From positions 1 through 21,551 of the forward strand of contig JAEDKN010000015.1 in assembly GCA_016295795.1 (NCBI GenBank): 21,551 nucleotides of DNA, given 5' to 3'. The notes beneath the pieces were generated by a model. It made no database searches, was not told the origin of the DNA, and was given only the letters and a program-made list of their open reading frames with translations. The stretch comes from Bacilli bacterium (lineage in GTDB: Bacteria > Bacillota_I > Bacilli_A > RF39 > UBA660). Position numbers and translations under genes: made by a program. Below, piece by piece: positions 20,574 to 21,551 of this stretch; position 1 is the stretch's first letter, and each line of letters opens with the position of its first letter.

Positions 20574-21497
20574 TAAAAACAAATCAAATCCAAAATTATT
20601 CGCTGAAACACCAGTTTTTATATTAATATCTATATCCCCTAATGATTTTAAATATCTAATTAAATCATTATTAGTAAAAGAATAAGAAGCTTCCATCGCA
20701 AGCTTTACTCTATAGGGATGTATTCCTAGCATAGAAGTAATCGTATCTTTATTTTTACCATCATTTATTAGGATTTTTACTTTATATATTAACCTAAATT
20801 GATCTGCAACAGTTATTACTATTTTTGTTATATCTTCTCCCCTAGATATTAATTCATTATAAACTTCAAATGATTTTTTTACATCTTTTTTCAAAATATA
20901 GTTTATTAAAGAAAAAATGTTATCATCAAACTCTTTTAAAACAATACTATTTATATCATCTATAGTTATTTCTTTTTCTTCATATTTATATGTCTTTAAT
21001 TTTTCTAATTCATTCATTATTCTTATATTATCATTATTTAGATAGTTTATTAAGTAATTTATGGTTTTGGTATTCATATTAAAACCCTCTAAATTATTTT
21101 TTATTTTATTTTCTATAGATATATTCTCATCTATTACTATGAACTTTTCTTTTAATAATTTAGTGATTTTCTTTCTTTCATCTAATTTTTCACATACGAT
21201 AATTAATGAATTTACCTCATTAGGATTTTTTATGTATTCTTCTAGTAACTTTTCGTTTTGAGAGAGCATATTTTTTTTCTTGTCCCCACTCAAAAAATCA
21301 CAGGAATACATAACTACAACTTTATTAGTAACAAAAAGTCCATATGTATTTAATTCTTCCATAACAGTCTCTAAGTATACTTCATTCATGTTAAATTTTA
21401 TTAAGTTTTCCTCTGTTAGATTAAGTTTTGACAATATTTCTTTTATCTTTTCATTTATAGTAATTATATCATTAGATAATATTAAATAGTTTTTCAT
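20562..21497 (-). CDS. holA: DNA polymerase III delta subunit
   Basis: About 311 aa from the ATG at 21497 (MKNYLILSND), with GGTGAG 4 nt upstream. In-frame GTGs at 21509 and 21506 precede or overlap that site. The layout is that of HolA: N-terminal AAA+-like domain (YLETVMEELNTYGLFVTNKVVVMYSCDFL, residues about 40-70, by position), ENKIKNNLEGFNMNTKTINYLINYL lid region, then the C-terminal collar helices (KEFDDNIFSLINYILKKDVKKSFEVYNELISRGED, then the LGIHPYRVKLAMEA motif near the end). As in other delta subunits the P-loop is lost. It opens the beta clamp in the clamp loader. comEC and rpsT, its common neighbours, are not in the window. Confidence 0.92.
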   Translation of the reverse strand: MKNYLILSNDIITINEKIKEILSKLNLTEENLIKFNMNEVYLETVMEELNTYGLFVTNKVVVMYSCDFLSGDKKKNMLSQNEKLLEEYIKNPNEVNSLIIVCEKLDERKKITKLLKEKFIVIDENISIENKIKNNLEGFNMNTKTINYLINYLNNDNIRIMNELEKLKTYKYEEKEITIDDINSIVLKEFDDNIFSLINYILKKDVKKSFEVYNELISRGEDITKIVITVADQFRLIYKVKILINDGKNKDTITSMLGIHPYRVKLAMEASYSFTNNDLIRYLKSLGDIDINIKTGVSANNFGFDLFLLNL

Positions 21498-21516
21498 ATT
21501 ACTCACCACTCATTTA

Positions 21517-21544
21517 ATTATAACATATTATTTCAATAGAAAAA
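21517..21544 (-). promoter_or_regulatory. holA promoter (extended -10)
   Basis: TGTTATAAT with -10 at 21522-21517. The -35 is poor (TTTTTC, 21544-21539, 16-nt spacer). The AAAAGAGAAT at the window edge may be one arm of a terminator from the gene beyond. Confidence 0.55.
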
Positions 21545-21551
21545 GAGAATT

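Noticed and set aside
1..21551. CRISPR array, prophage or toxin-antitoxin locus
   Set aside because: No evenly spaced direct repeats, phage structural genes or paired small toxin/antitoxin ORFs were seen. The only mobile element is the IS.

Overview
The window is strongly AT-rich (well under 35% G+C by eye) and comes from a low-G+C Bacillota. The evidence is a Phe-specific T-box leader, AGGAGG/GGTGAT Shine-Dalgarno sites, sigma-A-type promoters, and a pheST-frr-ruvAB-queA-holA gene set resembling small-genome gut Bacilli (RF39/Erysipelotrichales-like; the placement is an inference). UGA is used as a stop (tdk), so this is not the code-4 mycoplasma genetic code. Nearly everything is on the minus strand; the only plus-strand gene is at 19965-20573.

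Left end (1-3876): a 1360-bp IS3-family element (54-1413), with an orfA/orfB pair joined by an A7 slippery run and an intact DDE triad. It appears to have landed exactly in the AAT triloop of the 17-bp-stem terminator that follows the next gene. That gene (1429-2970) encodes a membrane-anchored Ig-like surface protein. Next is a two-gene nucleotide house-cleaning operon: MazG-like NTP pyrophosphatase, then Nudix hydrolase.

Translation, RNA and repair block (3977-12030): pheS-pheT under a T-box leader with a TTC specifier; a 537-aa protein made largely of 37-residue helical repeats; frr; an OGG-type 8-oxoguanine DNA glycosylase; a coupled pair of small genes (membrane-anchored 187 aa plus a DUF1292-like protein) behind a promoter carrying two palindromes; and tRNA-Glu(CTC) and tRNA-Gln(CTG), 2 nt apart with a shared promoter and terminator.

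Long leftward operon (12083-18138): ruvA, tdk, a HAD 5'-nucleotidase overlapping tdk, ruvB, queA, a GHL10-type lipid/membrane-anchored glycoside-hydrolase-like protein, a metallo-beta-lactamase-fold hydrolase and a small membrane protein. Tdk and the nucleotidase split the usual ruvA-ruvB pair.

Right end (18206-21509): a membrane-anchored unknown protein; a NodB (polysaccharide deacetylase) fold protein lacking its metal ligands; a divergent plus-strand protein resembling a GDPD barrel without catalytic residues; and holA, which overlaps that gene tail to tail. The most notable signals are the IS insertion in a terminator loop, promoters whose -35 boxes lie inside terminator loops, the 37-residue repeat protein, and the divergent pseudoenzyme pair.
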